From Superficieibacter electus (lineage in GTDB: Bacteria > Pseudomonadota > Gammaproteobacteria > Enterobacterales > Enterobacteriaceae): a stretch of 64,000 nucleotides of DNA. Under the pieces are notes generated by a model. That model was not told the DNA's origin and did no database searches. It saw only the letters and a list, made by a program, of their open reading frames with translations. Location of the stretch: NCBI RefSeq assembly GCF_002915575.1, contig NZ_PQGD01000006.1, forward strand, positions 226,808-290,807. The letters run 5' to 3'. Positions 38,877 to 48,525 of the stretch are shown here, one piece after another (within the stretch, counting starts at the first letter, position 1; every line of letters begins with the position of its first letter). The translations under genes were made by a program, and so were the position numbers.

Positions 38877-39913
38877 ACCGCCGCCGCGTTATAGTACGCG
38901 TCGGTATCCGGCGTGCGCAGCACCTCCTCCAGACGCGCCTGCTGCTCGTTATCCCCCTCCTGCACCCGCGTTTGCTCTGGGTTCAGCCCCAGCTTGCGGA
39001 ACAACTGGAGATCTTTATCTTCCTCCGGGTTCGGGGTAGTCAGCAGTTTACAGCCATAGAAGATCGAGTTTGCGCCCGCCATAAAGCACATGGCCTGCGT
39101 CTGCTCATTCATCTGCTCACGCCCGGCGGAAAGGCGAACCCAGGAGGTTGGCATCATGATGCGCGCCACCGCGATGGTGCGAATAAAGTCGAACGCATCG
39201 ACGTCTTCGTTATCCGCCAGCGGCGTGCCTTTGACCTTCACCAGCATATTTATCGGCACGCTTTCCGGCGGCGTCGGCAGATTCGCCAGTTGCAGCAACA
39301 ACCCGGCCCGATCTTTCACCGTTTCGCCCAGCCCGACGATCCCGCCGGAACAGACTTTAATGCCAGCATCGCGGACTTTACCCAACGTATCCAGACGCTC
39401 CTGGTAGGTGCGGGTGGTGATAATGTTGCCGTAGAATTCCGGCGAGGTATCAAGGTTATGGTTATAGTAATCAAGGCCCGCCGACGCCAGACGCTGCGCC
39501 TGCGTTTCATCAAGCGTACCGAGAGTCATACAGGCTTCAAGCCCCATCGCTTTCACCCCCTGCACCATCTGCTCCAGATACGGCATATCGCGCTCGTGGG
39601 GATTTTTCCATGCCGCGCCCATGCAGAAGCGGGTAGAGCCTGCCTGTTTTGCTTTGCGCGCAGACTCCAGCACCTGTTCCACTTCCATCAGGCGCTCGGC
39701 TTCCAGCCCGGTTTTGTAGCGCGAGCTTTGCGGGCAATACTTACAATCTTCCGGGCAAGCCCCGGTTTTAATCGACAGCAGCGTGCTGACCTGCACCTGA
39801 CGCGGATCGAAATGCTGGCGGTGAATTTGCTGAGCCTCAAATAACAGATCCAGCAGCGGTTTATTAAAAAGTTCGGTAACGTGCGACATTGTCCAGCGCG
39901 GGTGGTGAGCCAT
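38873..39913 (-). CDS. bioB: Biotin synthase BioB
   Basis: Radical-SAM sulfur-insertion enzyme, the last step to biotin. The protein is 346 residues, as in E. coli. The radical-SAM motif is CPEDCKYC (Cys at about 53, 57 and 60), and the 2Fe-2S ligands lie in the conserved CMGAAW, CMTLGTL and CSGGI segments. A GGAG site precedes the ATG. It is the first gene of the operon, facing bioA across the BirA operator. Confidence 0.97.
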   Translation of the reverse strand: MAHHPRWTMSHVTELFNKPLLDLLFEAQQIHRQHFDPRQVQVSTLLSIKTGACPEDCKYCPQSSRYKTGLEAERLMEVEQVLESARKAKQAGSTRFCMGAAWKNPHERDMPYLEQMVQGVKAMGLEACMTLGTLDETQAQRLASAGLDYYNHNLDTSPEFYGNIITTRTYQERLDTLGKVRDAGIKVCSGGIVGLGETVKDRAGLLLQLANLPTPPESVPINMLVKVKGTPLADNEDVDAFDFIRTIAVARIMMPTSWVRLSAGREQMNEQTQAMCFMAGANSIFYGCKLLTTPNPEEDKDLQLFRKLGLNPEQTRVQEGDNEQQARLEEVLRTPDTDAYYNAAAV

Positions 39914-39958
39914 CGGGCTTCTCCAAAGGGTTTAGTTAATTTCTGCTTCAGTGTAAAC

Positions 39959-39994
39959 TCGTAAACCTAAAACTTTTCAAAATGGTTTACAAGT
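39959..39994. promoter_or_regulatory. BirA (biotin) operator between bioB and bioA
   Basis: GTAAACC (39961-39967) and GGTTTAC (39984-39990) form an interrupted inverted repeat that closely matches the E. coli bio operator. Biotinoyl-AMP-loaded BirA bound here blocks both divergent promoters. Confidence 0.93.
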
Positions 39995-39999
39995 CGATT

Positions 40000-41289
40000 A
40001 TGACCCCGGACGATCTTACCTTTGATAAACGCCACATCTGGCACCCCTACACTTCGATGACCTCTCCTCTGCCGGTGTACCCGGTGGTCAGCGCGCAGGG
40101 CTGTGAGCTGGAACTTGCCAGCGGCGAACATCTGATTGACGGGATGTCGTCCTGGTGGGCGGCGATCCACGGCTATAATCACCCGCGCCTGAACGCCGCG
40201 CTAAAAGCGCAAATCGACAAGGTTTCACACGTGATGTTTGGTGGCATAACGCATCCGGCAGCGGTTGCGTTATGTCGTCAGCTGGTGGCGATGACTCCGG
40301 AAGCGCTGGAATGTGTCTTTCTGGCCGATTCCGGCTCGGTGGCAGTGGAAGTGGCGATGAAGATGGCGCTCCAGTACTGGCAGGCCAAAGGCGAACCGCG
40401 TCAGCGTTTTCTCACCTTCCGCAACGGCTATCATGGCGATACGTTTGGCGCAATGTCGGTGTGCGATCCAGACAACTCCATGCACAGCCTGTGGCAGGGT
40501 TATCTGCCGCAGCATCTGTTTGCGCCCGCGCCGCAAAGCCGCTTCGACGGCGAATGGGATGAGCGCGATATGGTGGCCTTCGCCCGCCTGATGGCCGCGC
40601 ACCGTCACGAGATTGCCGCGGTGATCCTCGAGCCGATTGTGCAAGGGGCGGGCGGCATGCGGATGTATCATCCTGAATGGCTACGCCGTATCCGCAAAAT
40701 GTGCGATCGCGAAGGTATTCTGCTGATCGCCGACGAAATCGCCACCGGTTTTGGCCGTACCGGCAAGCTATTTGCCTGCGAACATGCGGACATCAGCGCT
40801 GATATTCTGTGTCTCGGAAAAGCGTTGACCGGTGGCACCATGACCCTGTCGGCCACCCTCACAACCCGCGCAGTGGCCGACGCGATTAGTAACGGTGACG
40901 CCGGGTGCTTTATGCACGGTCCGACCTTTATGGGCAATCCGCTGGCCTGCGCGGTGGCGACGGAAAGTCTCGCGCTGCTGGCGGAAAACACCTGGCAGGC
41001 GCAGGTGGCGGCGATTGAGAAACAACTAAAAGAAGAACTGGCTCCCGCCCGGGCCTCCACGCTGGTTGCCGATGTGCGCGTACTCGGCGCGATTGGCGTG
41101 GTCGAGACCACCCGGCCAGTAAATATGGCGGCACTGCAGCGCTTTTTTGTTGAGCACAAGGTCTGGGTCCGGCCTTTTGGCAAACTGATTTATCTGATGC
41201 CACCCTATCCCATCAGCCCGGACCAGTTAACGCAACTGACCTACGCGGTCAATTGTGCGGTTCAGGATGAAAGACTTTTTAGCCATTAA
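40000..41289 (+). CDS. bioA: DAPA aminotransferase BioA
   Basis: PLP enzyme that uses SAM as amino donor to convert KAPA to 7,8-diaminopelargonate. From the ATG at 40000 it has 429 residues, the E. coli length; the upstream in-frame codons run into the operator. Diagnostic segments are [13 protein letters not shown] near 50-62, [10 protein letters not shown], the [13 protein letters not shown] stretch and the PLP lysine in CLGKALTGG. Confidence 0.97.
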   Translation: MTPDDLTFDKRHIWHPYTSMTSPLPVYPVVSAQGCELELASGEHLIDGMSSWWAAIHGYNHPRLNAALKAQIDKVSHVMFGGITHPAAVALCRQLVAMTPEALECVFLADSGSVAVEVAMKMALQYWQAKGEPRQRFLTFRNGYHGDTFGAMSVCDPDNSMHSLWQGYLPQHLFAPAPQSRFDGEWDERDMVAFARLMAAHRHEIAAVILEPIVQGAGGMRMYHPEWLRRIRKMCDREGILLIADEIATGFGRTGKLFACEHADISADILCLGKALTGGTMTLSATLTTRAVADAISNGDAGCFMHGPTFMGNPLACAVATESLALLAENTWQAQVAAIEKQLKEELAPARASTLVADVRVLGAIGVVETTRPVNMAALQRFFVEHKVWVRPFGKLIYLMPPYPISPDQLTQLTYAVNCAVQDERLFSH

Positions 41290-41341
41290 CCGCGATGCTA
41301 CACTTCTTCAGAAGCGAACAAGGTATACCGAAGGAGACGTA

Positions 41342-41818
41342 ATGAAATTAATCAGTAAAGATTTCCAGGATGGGGACAAGCTGCATAACCGCCATGTGTT
41401 TAATGGCATGGGCTATGAAGGCGATAATATTTCGCCCCATCTGGCGTGGGATGATGTTCCGGCGGGAACCAAAAGCTTTGTTGTCACCTGCTACGATCCT
41501 GATGCCCCAACCGGCTCCGGCTGGTGGCACTGGGTGGTTGCTAATCTGCCGGCGGATACCCGCGTGCTGCCTCAGGGTTCCGGCTCAAATCTGGTTGCGT
41601 TGCCGGAGGGTGCGGTCCAGACCCGCACCGACTTTGGTAAAACGGGCTACGACGGCGCGGCCCCGCCGAAGGGTGAATCCCATCGCTATATTTTTACCGT
41701 ACACGCACTTAATGTTGAGCATATTGAGGTGGATGAAGGCGCAAGCGGTGCCATGGTTGGCTTTAACGTCCATTTCCATACCCTCGGCAGCGCCTCGCTG
41801 ACCGCCTGGTATATCTGA
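41342..41818 (+). CDS. ybhB: YbhB, PEBP-family (Raf kinase inhibitor-like) protein
   Basis: A 158-residue cytoplasmic protein of the phosphatidylethanolamine-binding family, same length as E. coli YbhB. The ligand-site signatures TCYDPDAPTGSGWWHWVV and a later PPKGESHRY are present. A good AAGGAG site precedes the ATG at 41342. An AraC gene starts 9 bases downstream and is probably co-transcribed. Confidence 0.93.
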   Translation: MKLISKDFQDGDKLHNRHVFNGMGYEGDNISPHLAWDDVPAGTKSFVVTCYDPDAPTGSGWWHWVVANLPADTRVLPQGSGSNLVALPEGAVQTRTDFGKTGYDGAAPPKGESHRYIFTVHALNVEHIEVDEGASGAMVGFNVHFHTLGSASLTAWYI

Positions 41819-41827
41819 TCGTCTGAG

Positions 41828-42673
41828 ATGAAGGACACCAAAAGCGGCGACTGGCTCGACTTTCGTCGCGACAGTGAAAGTGGTATCGAAAGCGTGAGCG
41901 CCCATTTTACCGGCCACGCTTACGATCCGCACGACCATGATGAAGTTCTGGTGGGCTTTACGCACCAGGGTGTGCAGCGGTTTCGCTGCCATCGGACACT
42001 GCATACCAGCAGACCGGGCCGCGCTATTCTGATCGAACCTGGCGCGGTGCATGACGGCCATGCCCCGGAAACTGGCGGCTTTACCTACTCAATGCTGTAT
42101 CTGCCGCAAAGTTGGGTTTCCGACCGGCTTGCTCAACGCGGGCTGGCGGATATATCACTCATCGAAGCGGCGTTTCGCCACACGCTTACCGACGACGAAA
42201 CGCTGTTTTATGCCATCCAGCAGACATTTTTTGCTTTTCATCATCGGGAAGGGAAACTGGCCCGCGATCAAAGCATGGATCGTCTTCTGAGTTTACTTAC
42301 CCGCCATATTAAAGCCCCGCCTGCCTCATATAAGAGCGATACGATGCTGCTGATGCACCGTATCCGGGAAATTTTGCATGAGCGGATGGCGGACGATATC
42401 GGCCTTGATGAATTATCCTCTCTTGCGGGTATTGACCGCTTTCGCCTTAGCAGGCAGTTCTACAAAGCGTTTGGCCAAACACCCCACGCCTGGCTCGTCA
42501 GGCTGAGGCTGCGTAGCGCCAGAGCGCTGCTGGCTCACGGGCAAGAGCCTGCGCTTGTTGCAGCCCAGGTTGGGTTTGCCGATCAAAGTCATCTGGGGAG
42601 ATGGTTTCAACGCGCTTATCGCATGTCGCCCGCCGCGTTTCAGCAACAGTGCACAAACGTTCTATCCCGCTGA
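41828..42673 (+). CDS. AraC-family transcriptional regulator
   Basis: A 281-residue regulator with an N-terminal cupin-like AraC ligand-binding domain (about 20-165; HDHDEVLVGF and EPGAVHDGHAP) and a C-terminal double helix-turn-helix (about 178-276; IGLDELSSLAGIDRFRLSRQ and VAAQVGFADQSHLGRWF). It has no counterpart at this site in K-12. It is followed after 51 bases by a DUF2000 gene on the same strand, the likely functional partner. Confidence 0.87.
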   Translation: MKDTKSGDWLDFRRDSESGIESVSAHFTGHAYDPHDHDEVLVGFTHQGVQRFRCHRTLHTSRPGRAILIEPGAVHDGHAPETGGFTYSMLYLPQSWVSDRLAQRGLADISLIEAAFRHTLTDDETLFYAIQQTFFAFHHREGKLARDQSMDRLLSLLTRHIKAPPASYKSDTMLLMHRIREILHERMADDIGLDELSSLAGIDRFRLSRQFYKAFGQTPHAWLVRLRLRSARALLAHGQEPALVAAQVGFADQSHLGRWFQRAYRMSPAAFQQQCTNVLSR

Positions 42674-42724
42674 GCGTGTTTCTTTAATGATGGCCTTTTT
42701 AGTGAGGACGGAGAAGAAATACGC

Positions 42725-43132
42725 ATGTTTGACACAAAAATTGCTCTGGTAGTACGGGACGATCTGGAAAACTGGCAGCGTCTGAATGTGGTGGCATTTC
42801 TGGCGACCGGGATTGTTTCTGCCGCGCCTGAAGTGCTGGGCGAAACCTATATTGATGCTGCCAACCGTCATTATTCCCGCCTGTCAGGCCAGCCAATGCT
42901 CATTTTTGCCGGCGGGCTTGAGGATCTTCAGCGTACCCATCGTAAGGGGCTTGAGCGAGAGCTGACGCTGGTACCCTATGTGCAGGCAATGTTTGCAACC
43001 GGCAATGACGCCGACAATCGCGCCGTATTCTTGCAAGAAGAGGCAAACGCGATGAACCTGGTCGGGATTGCACTACGCGGACCGAAAAAAGCCGTTGATA
43101 AAGTGATTAAAGGCTTGTCGTTACACCCCTGA
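42725..43132 (+). CDS. DUF2000 family protein
   Basis: A 135-residue cytoplasmic protein of the DUF2000 family (peptidyl-tRNA hydrolase-like fold by reputation). The N-terminal segment KIALVVRDDLENWQRLNVVAF and the central GLEDLQRTHRKGLER are family-like. Function is unknown. GGAG lies about 12 bases before the ATG. DUF2000 genes are often near AraC regulators, as here. Confidence 0.75.
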   Translation: MFDTKIALVVRDDLENWQRLNVVAFLATGIVSAAPEVLGETYIDAANRHYSRLSGQPMLIFAGGLEDLQRTHRKGLERELTLVPYVQAMFATGNDADNRAVFLQEEANAMNLVGIALRGPKKAVDKVIKGLSLHP

Positions 43133-43137
43133 TACGA

Positions 43138-43186
43138 GGTGTTGATCCGGCGGGTCTCCCCCGCCTTTGTAAATCAACACTTTTCG
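43138..43186 (+). terminator. Two-tier hairpin terminator after the DUF2000 gene
   Basis: An inner stem GGCGGG/CCCGCC lies inside an outer stem GTGTTGAT (43139-43146) / ATCAACAC (43173-43180), followed by TTTT. It forms an unusually extended terminator-like structure 10 bases after the gene. Confidence 0.7.
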
Positions 43187-43284
43187 TTGTGTCTTTTACG
43201 TAATTTGGCTTCCCGTTTCGTTCAACTTAGTATAAAACAGCAGGCTTTAAAGCACCTTTAACGAATAAACGTCTGGAGCATCCC

Positions 43285-44568
43285 TTGAACACATTTTCGG
43301 TTTCTCGCCTGACTCTGGCATTGGTTCTGGGCGCGACGCTGACCGCATGCAGCTCAACGCCCGCCGATCAACAGCCTTCTTCACAGGCCGCACCCGGCAC
43401 CACAGCACGCCCTATCCTTTCCGCAGGCGAAGCAAAGAATTTTGTCGCGGATAACTATTTCCTGTCGTTAAATCCGAATGCCGCACCGTGGAAACCCTCG
43501 GCGATCGCGCTTCCTGCCCAGCCCGACTTTGTGGTGGGGCCAGCGGGGTCCGCGGGAGTCACCCACACCTCACTTCAGGCGGCCGTTGACGCAGCAATTA
43601 CGCGCCATACCAGTAAACGCCAATATATTGCGATTATGCCTGGCGAATATGAAGGCACCGTTTACGTGCCCATCGCCTCTGGTAGCCTGACGCTGTACGG
43701 CACAGGCGATAAAGCCATTGATGTGAAAATCAGTGCCGCGATTGATTCTGAAATCGATCCGGTCAGCTGGCGTCGGCTGGTCAATCCGTCAGGCAAATAT
43801 ATGCCGGGTAAACCCGCATGGTATATGTTCGATAAATGCCAGAGCAAACGTGCAGCGACCGTTGGGGTGATGTGTTCTGCGGTCTTCTGGTCACAAAATA
43901 ATGGCCTGCAATTGCAGAACCTGACCATCGAAAACAATCTCGGCGACAGCGTTGATGCGGGTACCCATCAGGCTGTTGCGCTGCGCAGCGATGGCGACCA
44001 GGTGCAGATGAATAACGTCAATATCCTCGGCCGTCAGAACACCTTCTTTGTGACCAACAGCGGCGTACAGAACGTGCTGCAAAACGATCGTCAGACTCGC
44101 ACGCTGGTGACCAACAGCTATATAGAAGGCGATGTCGATCTGGTTTCAGGCCGCGGTAGCGTGGTGTTCGACAATACCGACTTCCGTATTGTTAACTCGC
44201 GTACCCAGCAGGAAGGCTATGTTTTCGCCCCTGCAACCCTGTCCAATGTCTATTATGGTTTCCTGGCCACCAACAGCCGCTTTACCGCCGCTGGTGATGG
44301 GGTCGCGCAGCTCGGGCGCTCTCTGGACGCCGACAGCAATGTTAACGGCCAGGTGGTGATCCGCGACAGCGTGATCAATCAGGGCTTTAATATGGCGCAG
44401 CCGTGGGCAGACGCGGCGATCTCCAAACGTCCATTTAGTGGTAATACCGGTACCCAGGATGAGAAAGGTGAGATCCAGCGTAACCTGAACGACACGCAGT
44501 TCAACCGCATGTGGGAGTTTAATAACCGCGGCGTGGGGAGCCAGGTAGCCGCGCAGGCGAAGCAGTAA
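43285..44568 (+). CDS. ybhC: YbhC, outer-membrane pectinesterase-like lipoprotein
   Basis: A 427-residue lipoprotein with a right-handed beta-helix of the pectin methylesterase family. A signal peptide ends in the lipobox LTAC (Cys22), and no Asp follows directly, consistent with outer-membrane sorting. The family's usual QDT catalytic segment reads GRQNTFFV, so one acid residue is Asn, as in E. coli YbhC, for which acyl-CoA thioesterase but not pectinesterase activity has been reported. Start is a TTG at 43285 with CTGGAG upstream, as in E. coli. Confidence 0.92.
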   Translation: MNTFSVSRLTLALVLGATLTACSSTPADQQPSSQAAPGTTARPILSAGEAKNFVADNYFLSLNPNAAPWKPSAIALPAQPDFVVGPAGSAGVTHTSLQAAVDAAITRHTSKRQYIAIMPGEYEGTVYVPIASGSLTLYGTGDKAIDVKISAAIDSEIDPVSWRRLVNPSGKYMPGKPAWYMFDKCQSKRAATVGVMCSAVFWSQNNGLQLQNLTIENNLGDSVDAGTHQAVALRSDGDQVQMNNVNILGRQNTFFVTNSGVQNVLQNDRQTRTLVTNSYIEGDVDLVSGRGSVVFDNTDFRIVNSRTQQEGYVFAPATLSNVYYGFLATNSRFTAAGDGVAQLGRSLDADSNVNGQVVIRDSVINQGFNMAQPWADAAISKRPFSGNTGTQDEKGEIQRNLNDTQFNRMWEFNNRGVGSQVAAQAKQ

Positions 44569-44580
44569 AAGCTGGACAGC

Positions 44581-44608
44581 AAAAAGGGGGAATTAATCCC
44601 CCTTTTTC
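44581..44608 (+). terminator. Terminator of ybhC
   Basis: Inverted repeat AAAAAGGGGGA...TCCCCCTTTTT about 13 bases after the ybhC stop, with a T-run on the + strand. Confidence 0.85.
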
Positions 44609-44637
44609 AGACTACTGATAAGCGTTATACCGTGGAA

Positions 44638-44740
44638 TGATGCCTGGCGGCGCTTCGCTTGCACAGGCCTACGGGTTACGCATAACGTATTGATGTTGAT
44701 GGTTTTCACTGGCCGGGTAAGGCGATACCGCCACCCGGCA
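44638..44740. repeat. BIME: pair of inverted REP elements
   Basis: TGCCTGGCGGCGCTTCGCTTG followed by a second REP in the opposite sense (GGCCGGGTAAGGCGATACCG then CCACCCGGCA), about 45 bases apart, in the ybhC-pgl interval. Confidence 0.85.
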
Positions 44741-44781
44741 AAACGGTGAACACAGTAGTAAAACAGATTTGTCATCAGCCT

Positions 44782-44808
44782 CAAACCTCGCTATCGCGAG
44801 GTTTTTTA
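44782..44808 (+). terminator. Second intrinsic hairpin between ybhC and pgl
   Basis: AACCTCG...CGAGGTT followed by TTTTTT on the + strand. It lies just before the end of the convergent pgl gene and has no obvious + strand gene directly upstream, so it is a back-up terminator or the end of an unannotated transcript. Confidence 0.65.
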
Positions 44809-44814
44809 TGCCGA

Positions 44815-45810
44815 TTAAAACGCGTTAATCACCACCCACATCGGGCCTTGCCCTACGGCATAGCGGCCTTTCTCTTCCAGCAGCCCTTGCTGGCCCTGAA
44901 TTTCATACAGCGCGATATGGTGAGATTTCTGTCCGGCCGCAACCAGATATTTACCACTGTGATCGACGTTAAAGCCACGCGGCTGCGTTTCGGTCGGCTG
45001 ATGCCCTTCTACCGCCAGAATGCTGCCGTCTTCGGAGATGCTGAAGATAGTGATCGTACTGGCGGTGCGATCGCAGGCGTAAAGATGGCGACCGTCAGGC
45101 GTGATATGGATATCGGCGGCCCAGCGCGTATCGGCAAAGCCGGCCGGCATCATATCCAGCGTCTGAATGCATTCAATCTGATCGTGGGCGTTACGTAAAT
45201 CCCAGACGTCAACCGAGCTGTTAAGCTCATTAACACAGTATGCGTACTGATGGTTAGGATGGAACGCCATATGGCGCGGCCCCGCCCCTTCCACCGTTTT
45301 AACATCTTCCGGCGTTTGCGCGACCAGTTTACCGTCATTGCTAAGAGTAAACAGGCAGATACGATCCTGCTTCAGCGTCGGTACCCACAATGTTCGATTG
45401 TCCGGGGAAATATTGGCTGAATGGCATCCTTCCAGTCCTTCCACAACGTCTACCGTTTCAACCGGCAAGCCATCCTGCAAACGTACTACGCTAACGCTGC
45501 CCGCATTGTAGGAGGCACTGAAAATAAAGCGTCCGCTATGGTCGGTAGAAATGTGCGTCGGGCTGCCCGGCAGCGGCGCTTCTGCCGCGAAAGTGAGCGC
45601 ACCGTTATCCGGCGCAATGCGCCAGGCCAGCACACGAAACTCAGGACGCACGCCAACATAGAGATAGCGTTTATCCGGGCTGACCACCATCGGCTGCACC
45701 TGACCGGGCACATCAACAACCTGGATCAGGGTCAGCGTCCCTTCTGGATTAAGGCCCCAGACGTGGATTTGCTGGCTTTCCGGGCTGGCGGTATAAACGG
45801 TTTGTTTCAT
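44815..45810 (-). CDS. pgl: 6-phosphogluconolactonase Pgl
   Basis: Hydrolyses 6-phosphogluconolactone in the oxidative pentose phosphate pathway. The 331-residue protein is the seven-bladed beta-propeller type (YbhE), unrelated to the DevB/NagB-like lactonases. Repeated propeller strands such as [28 protein letters not shown] and [14 protein letters not shown] are visible. AAGGAG precedes the ATG. The K-12 ybhD-H-I-J genes that would lie next to it are absent. Confidence 0.95.
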   Translation of the reverse strand: MKQTVYTASPESQQIHVWGLNPEGTLTLIQVVDVPGQVQPMVVSPDKRYLYVGVRPEFRVLAWRIAPDNGALTFAAEAPLPGSPTHISTDHSGRFIFSASYNAGSVSVVRLQDGLPVETVDVVEGLEGCHSANISPDNRTLWVPTLKQDRICLFTLSNDGKLVAQTPEDVKTVEGAGPRHMAFHPNHQYAYCVNELNSSVDVWDLRNAHDQIECIQTLDMMPAGFADTRWAADIHITPDGRHLYACDRTASTITIFSISEDGSILAVEGHQPTETQPRGFNVDHSGKYLVAAGQKSHHIALYEIQGQQGLLEEKGRYAVGQGPMWVVINAF

Positions 45811-45955
45811 GAATACTCCTTTCCTTACAACAGAGTGGAAGTAAATAACCAGGATAGTCTTTTTTGACCGTAAATGCTGAATTTATTTGTCCTGTCCGCA
45901 CGGCGGTGTACCATCGACCAACGCTTTTATATTAACTCTGTGACAGGAAAAACGA

Positions 45956-46774
45956 ATGACCACGCGCGTTATCGCCCTGGATTTAGACGGCACCCTGCTG
46001 ACCCCGCAAAAAACGTTTCTCCCCTCGTCGCTTGAGGCGCTGATGCGCGCGAAAGAGGCAGGGTATAAATTGATTATTGTCACCGGGCGACATCACGTTG
46101 CTATCCATCCTTTTTATCAGGCCCTGGCGCTGGATACACCTGCTATCTGCTGCAATGGTACCTATTTGTATGATTATCATGCAAAAAAAGTGCTTGAGGC
46201 CGATCCCATGCCGGTCCCCAAAGCGCTGCAATTAATTGAAATGCTTAATGAGTATGATATCCATGGCCTGATGTACGTGGACGACGCGATGCTGTATGAG
46301 CGTCCTACTGGTCACGTGATCCGCATGAGCCAATGGGCACAAACCCTGCCGCAAGCGCAGCGTCCGGTGTTTACGCAGGTCGGCTCGCTGAGCCAGGCGG
46401 CGCAGGAGGTGAACGCGGTGTGGAAGTTTGCACTGACCGATGAGAACATCAGCAAACTGCAGGATTTCGCGCTGAACGTCGGCGAGACGCTGGCACTGGA
46501 GTGTGAATGGTCCTGGCAGGATCAGGTCGACGTGGCCCGTCACGGCAACAGCAAAGGCAAACGCCTTACGCAATGGGTGGAGTCGCAGGGCTGGTCAATG
46601 CAGGACGTGGTGGCCTTTGGTGATAACCAGAACGACATCAGCATGCTGGAAGCCGCTGGCACCGGGGTGGCGATGGGCAACGCTGTCGAAGAAGTCAAAG
46701 CGCGCGCCAATGTCGTGATTGGCGAAAATACCGAAGACAGCATCGCGCAGTTTATCTACTCTCACTTGCTGTGA
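45956..46774 (+). CDS. ybhA: YbhA, HAD-family pyridoxal phosphate phosphatase
   Basis: Cof-type HAD hydrolase, 272 residues, as in E. coli YbhA, which dephosphorylates pyridoxal phosphate and some sugar phosphates. Motif I DLDGTLL is at residues 9-15, motif II TGRHH near 44, a Lys in NSKGKRL and motif IV GDNQND near 222. It converges on modC with no spacer between the ends. Confidence 0.94.
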   Translation: MTTRVIALDLDGTLLTPQKTFLPSSLEALMRAKEAGYKLIIVTGRHHVAIHPFYQALALDTPAICCNGTYLYDYHAKKVLEADPMPVPKALQLIEMLNEYDIHGLMYVDDAMLYERPTGHVIRMSQWAQTLPQAQRPVFTQVGSLSQAAQEVNAVWKFALTDENISKLQDFALNVGETLALECEWSWQDQVDVARHGNSKGKRLTQWVESQGWSMQDVVAFGDNQNDISMLEAAGTGVAMGNAVEEVKARANVVIGENTEDSIAQFIYSHLL

Positions 46775-47833
46775 TCAGGCGGTTATCGACACGCTTTTGA
46801 TTTGCGCGTACAGCCACAGGCCAGGCTTGATCGCCAGTTCATCTCTGGCCCACGGGCTGATGCGCGCCCACAATCTGCGGCTGCCAATCTCCAGCTGCAC
46901 CTCAACCTGACCGTTGTCATCCAGGCACTGCGCCACGCGGGCGCGCAGAACGTTACGAATGCTGGTGTGCTGGGGCGGTTGCAGCACCAGCGAAACGTCC
47001 GAGGCCTGGATACGCACGCGCAGCGACGACTGCACCGGGCGATCAATTTTATTTACCCACAGGTGCTGATCGCCCAGCGCCAGCGCGGTCATCGCGTAGT
47101 GCGGATGATGCTCCAGCACGCTGACTTTCAGAATGCTGCTTTGCTGATCCTGCGGCAGCCAGGGATGCATCACGCTGCTTCCCCATACCTCTTCAAGCGG
47201 ACCAAAGGCTTTAACCTGCCCCGCCTCCAGCACCAGCACGTTATCCGCGAGGTGCAGAATTTCATCCAGCGAATGACTGACGTAGAGCATCGGTATATTG
47301 ATTTCTCGCGCCAGTCGTTGCAGGTACGGCAACAGTTCGCGCTTGCGGGGGATATCCAGCGACGCCAGCGGCTCATCAAGCAGCAGCAGTTCCGGCGCGG
47401 TTAATAGCGCCCGGCCAATCGCCACGCGCTGTTTTTCACCGCCGGAAAGGCTTCCCGGCAGGCGATCGAGCAGCGGCGCGATGCCCAGCAGTTCCACCAG
47501 CTTATCGAACTGTCCGGCCATACTTTTTGCCATGCCGTAGCGCAAATTGCCGCGCACTTTATAGTGCGGGAACAGCCGCGCATCCTGGAACACATAGCCA
47601 ACACGGCGTTTGTCCGGCGAAAGGCAAATGCCTTTCTGCGCATCGTTCAGTACCCGGCCGTTTAATACGATGCGTCCCTGCTCAGGGCGCGTCAGGCCAC
47701 TGATGGCGTTGATCAGCGAGGTTTTTCCGGCACCTGATACGCCAAAAATGGCGGTAATGCCGCTGGCAGGCAGCGTTTCGTTGAGGGAAAGGCAATGACT
47801 ACCGAGCGTCTGAGTAAAATTGAGTTCCAGCAT
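46775..47833 (-). CDS. modC: Molybdate ABC transporter ATPase ModC
   Basis: ATP-binding subunit of the high-affinity molybdate importer. From the ATG at 47833 it is 352 residues, as in E. coli; the open frame further upstream overlaps modB and is not used. Walker A GVSGAGKT is at about 30-37, signature LSGGEKQR near 127, Walker [15 protein letters not shown]-terminal MOP domain (about 290-352) binds molybdate. The start lies 2 bases after modB. Confidence 0.96.
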   Translation of the reverse strand: MLELNFTQTLGSHCLSLNETLPASGITAIFGVSGAGKTSLINAISGLTRPEQGRIVLNGRVLNDAQKGICLSPDKRRVGYVFQDARLFPHYKVRGNLRYGMAKSMAGQFDKLVELLGIAPLLDRLPGSLSGGEKQRVAIGRALLTAPELLLLDEPLASLDIPRKRELLPYLQRLAREINIPMLYVSHSLDEILHLADNVLVLEAGQVKAFGPLEEVWGSSVMHPWLPQDQQSSILKVSVLEHHPHYAMTALALGDQHLWVNKIDRPVQSSLRVRIQASDVSLVLQPPQHTSIRNVLRARVAQCLDDNGQVEVQLEIGSRRLWARISPWARDELAIKPGLWLYAQIKSVSITA

Positions 47834-47835
47834 CA

Positions 47836-48525
47836 TTATTTCCCCGTCCGCACGCGGCTGAGTCGTGCCAGCCATTCCGACACAAGCAGCGAAATCATTG
47901 CCAGCACAATGGAAATCACGCACAAACGCGCGGCGGCGCTTTCGCCACCGGGCATCTGGATTAACGTGTACATAGCCGACGGAATGGTACGGGTTTCACC
48001 GGGAATATTGGAGACAAAGGTGATAGTTGCGCCAAATTCGCCCAGCGAGCGGGCAAAGGCCAGCACCGTGCCGGCAATAATTCCTGGCAACATCAGCGGC
48101 AGCGTAATGGTAAAGAAGACGCGCAAACGCCCTGCGCCAAGCGTGCAGGCGGCCTGCTCCAGCCTGACGTCAACGCCCTCCAGCGCCAGCCGGATGGCAC
48201 GCACCATCAGCGGAAAGGACATCACCGCCGCTGCCAGCACCGCCCCGCGCCAGCTGAACGCCAGCGTGATGCCGAACCAGTCATACAGCCACGCGCCGAT
48301 AACCCCGCGCCGCCCCATCGAAATTAACAGCAGGTAACCGACGACCACTGGCGGCAGCACCAGCGGCAGATGCAGCAGGCTGTCGAGCAGCGCTTTGCCT
48401 GGAAAGCGGCGACGAACCAGTAACCAGGCAAAGAAGATCCCAAAAGGCAAACTAAAAATGACGGCAAGAGAAGACACTTTAAGGCTCAGCAGCACGGCCT
48501 GCCATTCAGGATCGGTCAGTATCAT
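47836..48525 (-). CDS. modB: Molybdate ABC transporter permease ModB
   Basis: Membrane channel subunit, 229 residues with five hydrophobic segments. The EAA loop that docks to ModC reads [20 protein letters not shown] (about 140-159), with the invariant Gly. Its ATG overlaps the modA stop. Confidence 0.96.
   Translation of the reverse strand: MILTDPEWQAVLLSLKVSSLAVIFSLPFGIFFAWLLVRRRFPGKALLDSLLHLPLVLPPVVVGYLLLISMGRRGVIGAWLYDWFGITLAFSWRGAVLAAAVMSFPLMVRAIRLALEGVDVRLEQAACTLGAGRLRVFFTITLPLMLPGIIAGTVLAFARSLGEFGATITFVSNIPGETRTIPSAMYTLIQMPGGESAAARLCVISIVLAMISLLVSEWLARLSRVRTGK

Noticed and set aside
38819-39844. 341-residue open frame on the + strand opposite bioB
   Set aside because: It is the exact antisense of the highly conserved bioB and has the Arg/His/Gln-rich composition typical of shadow frames; there is no ribosome site.
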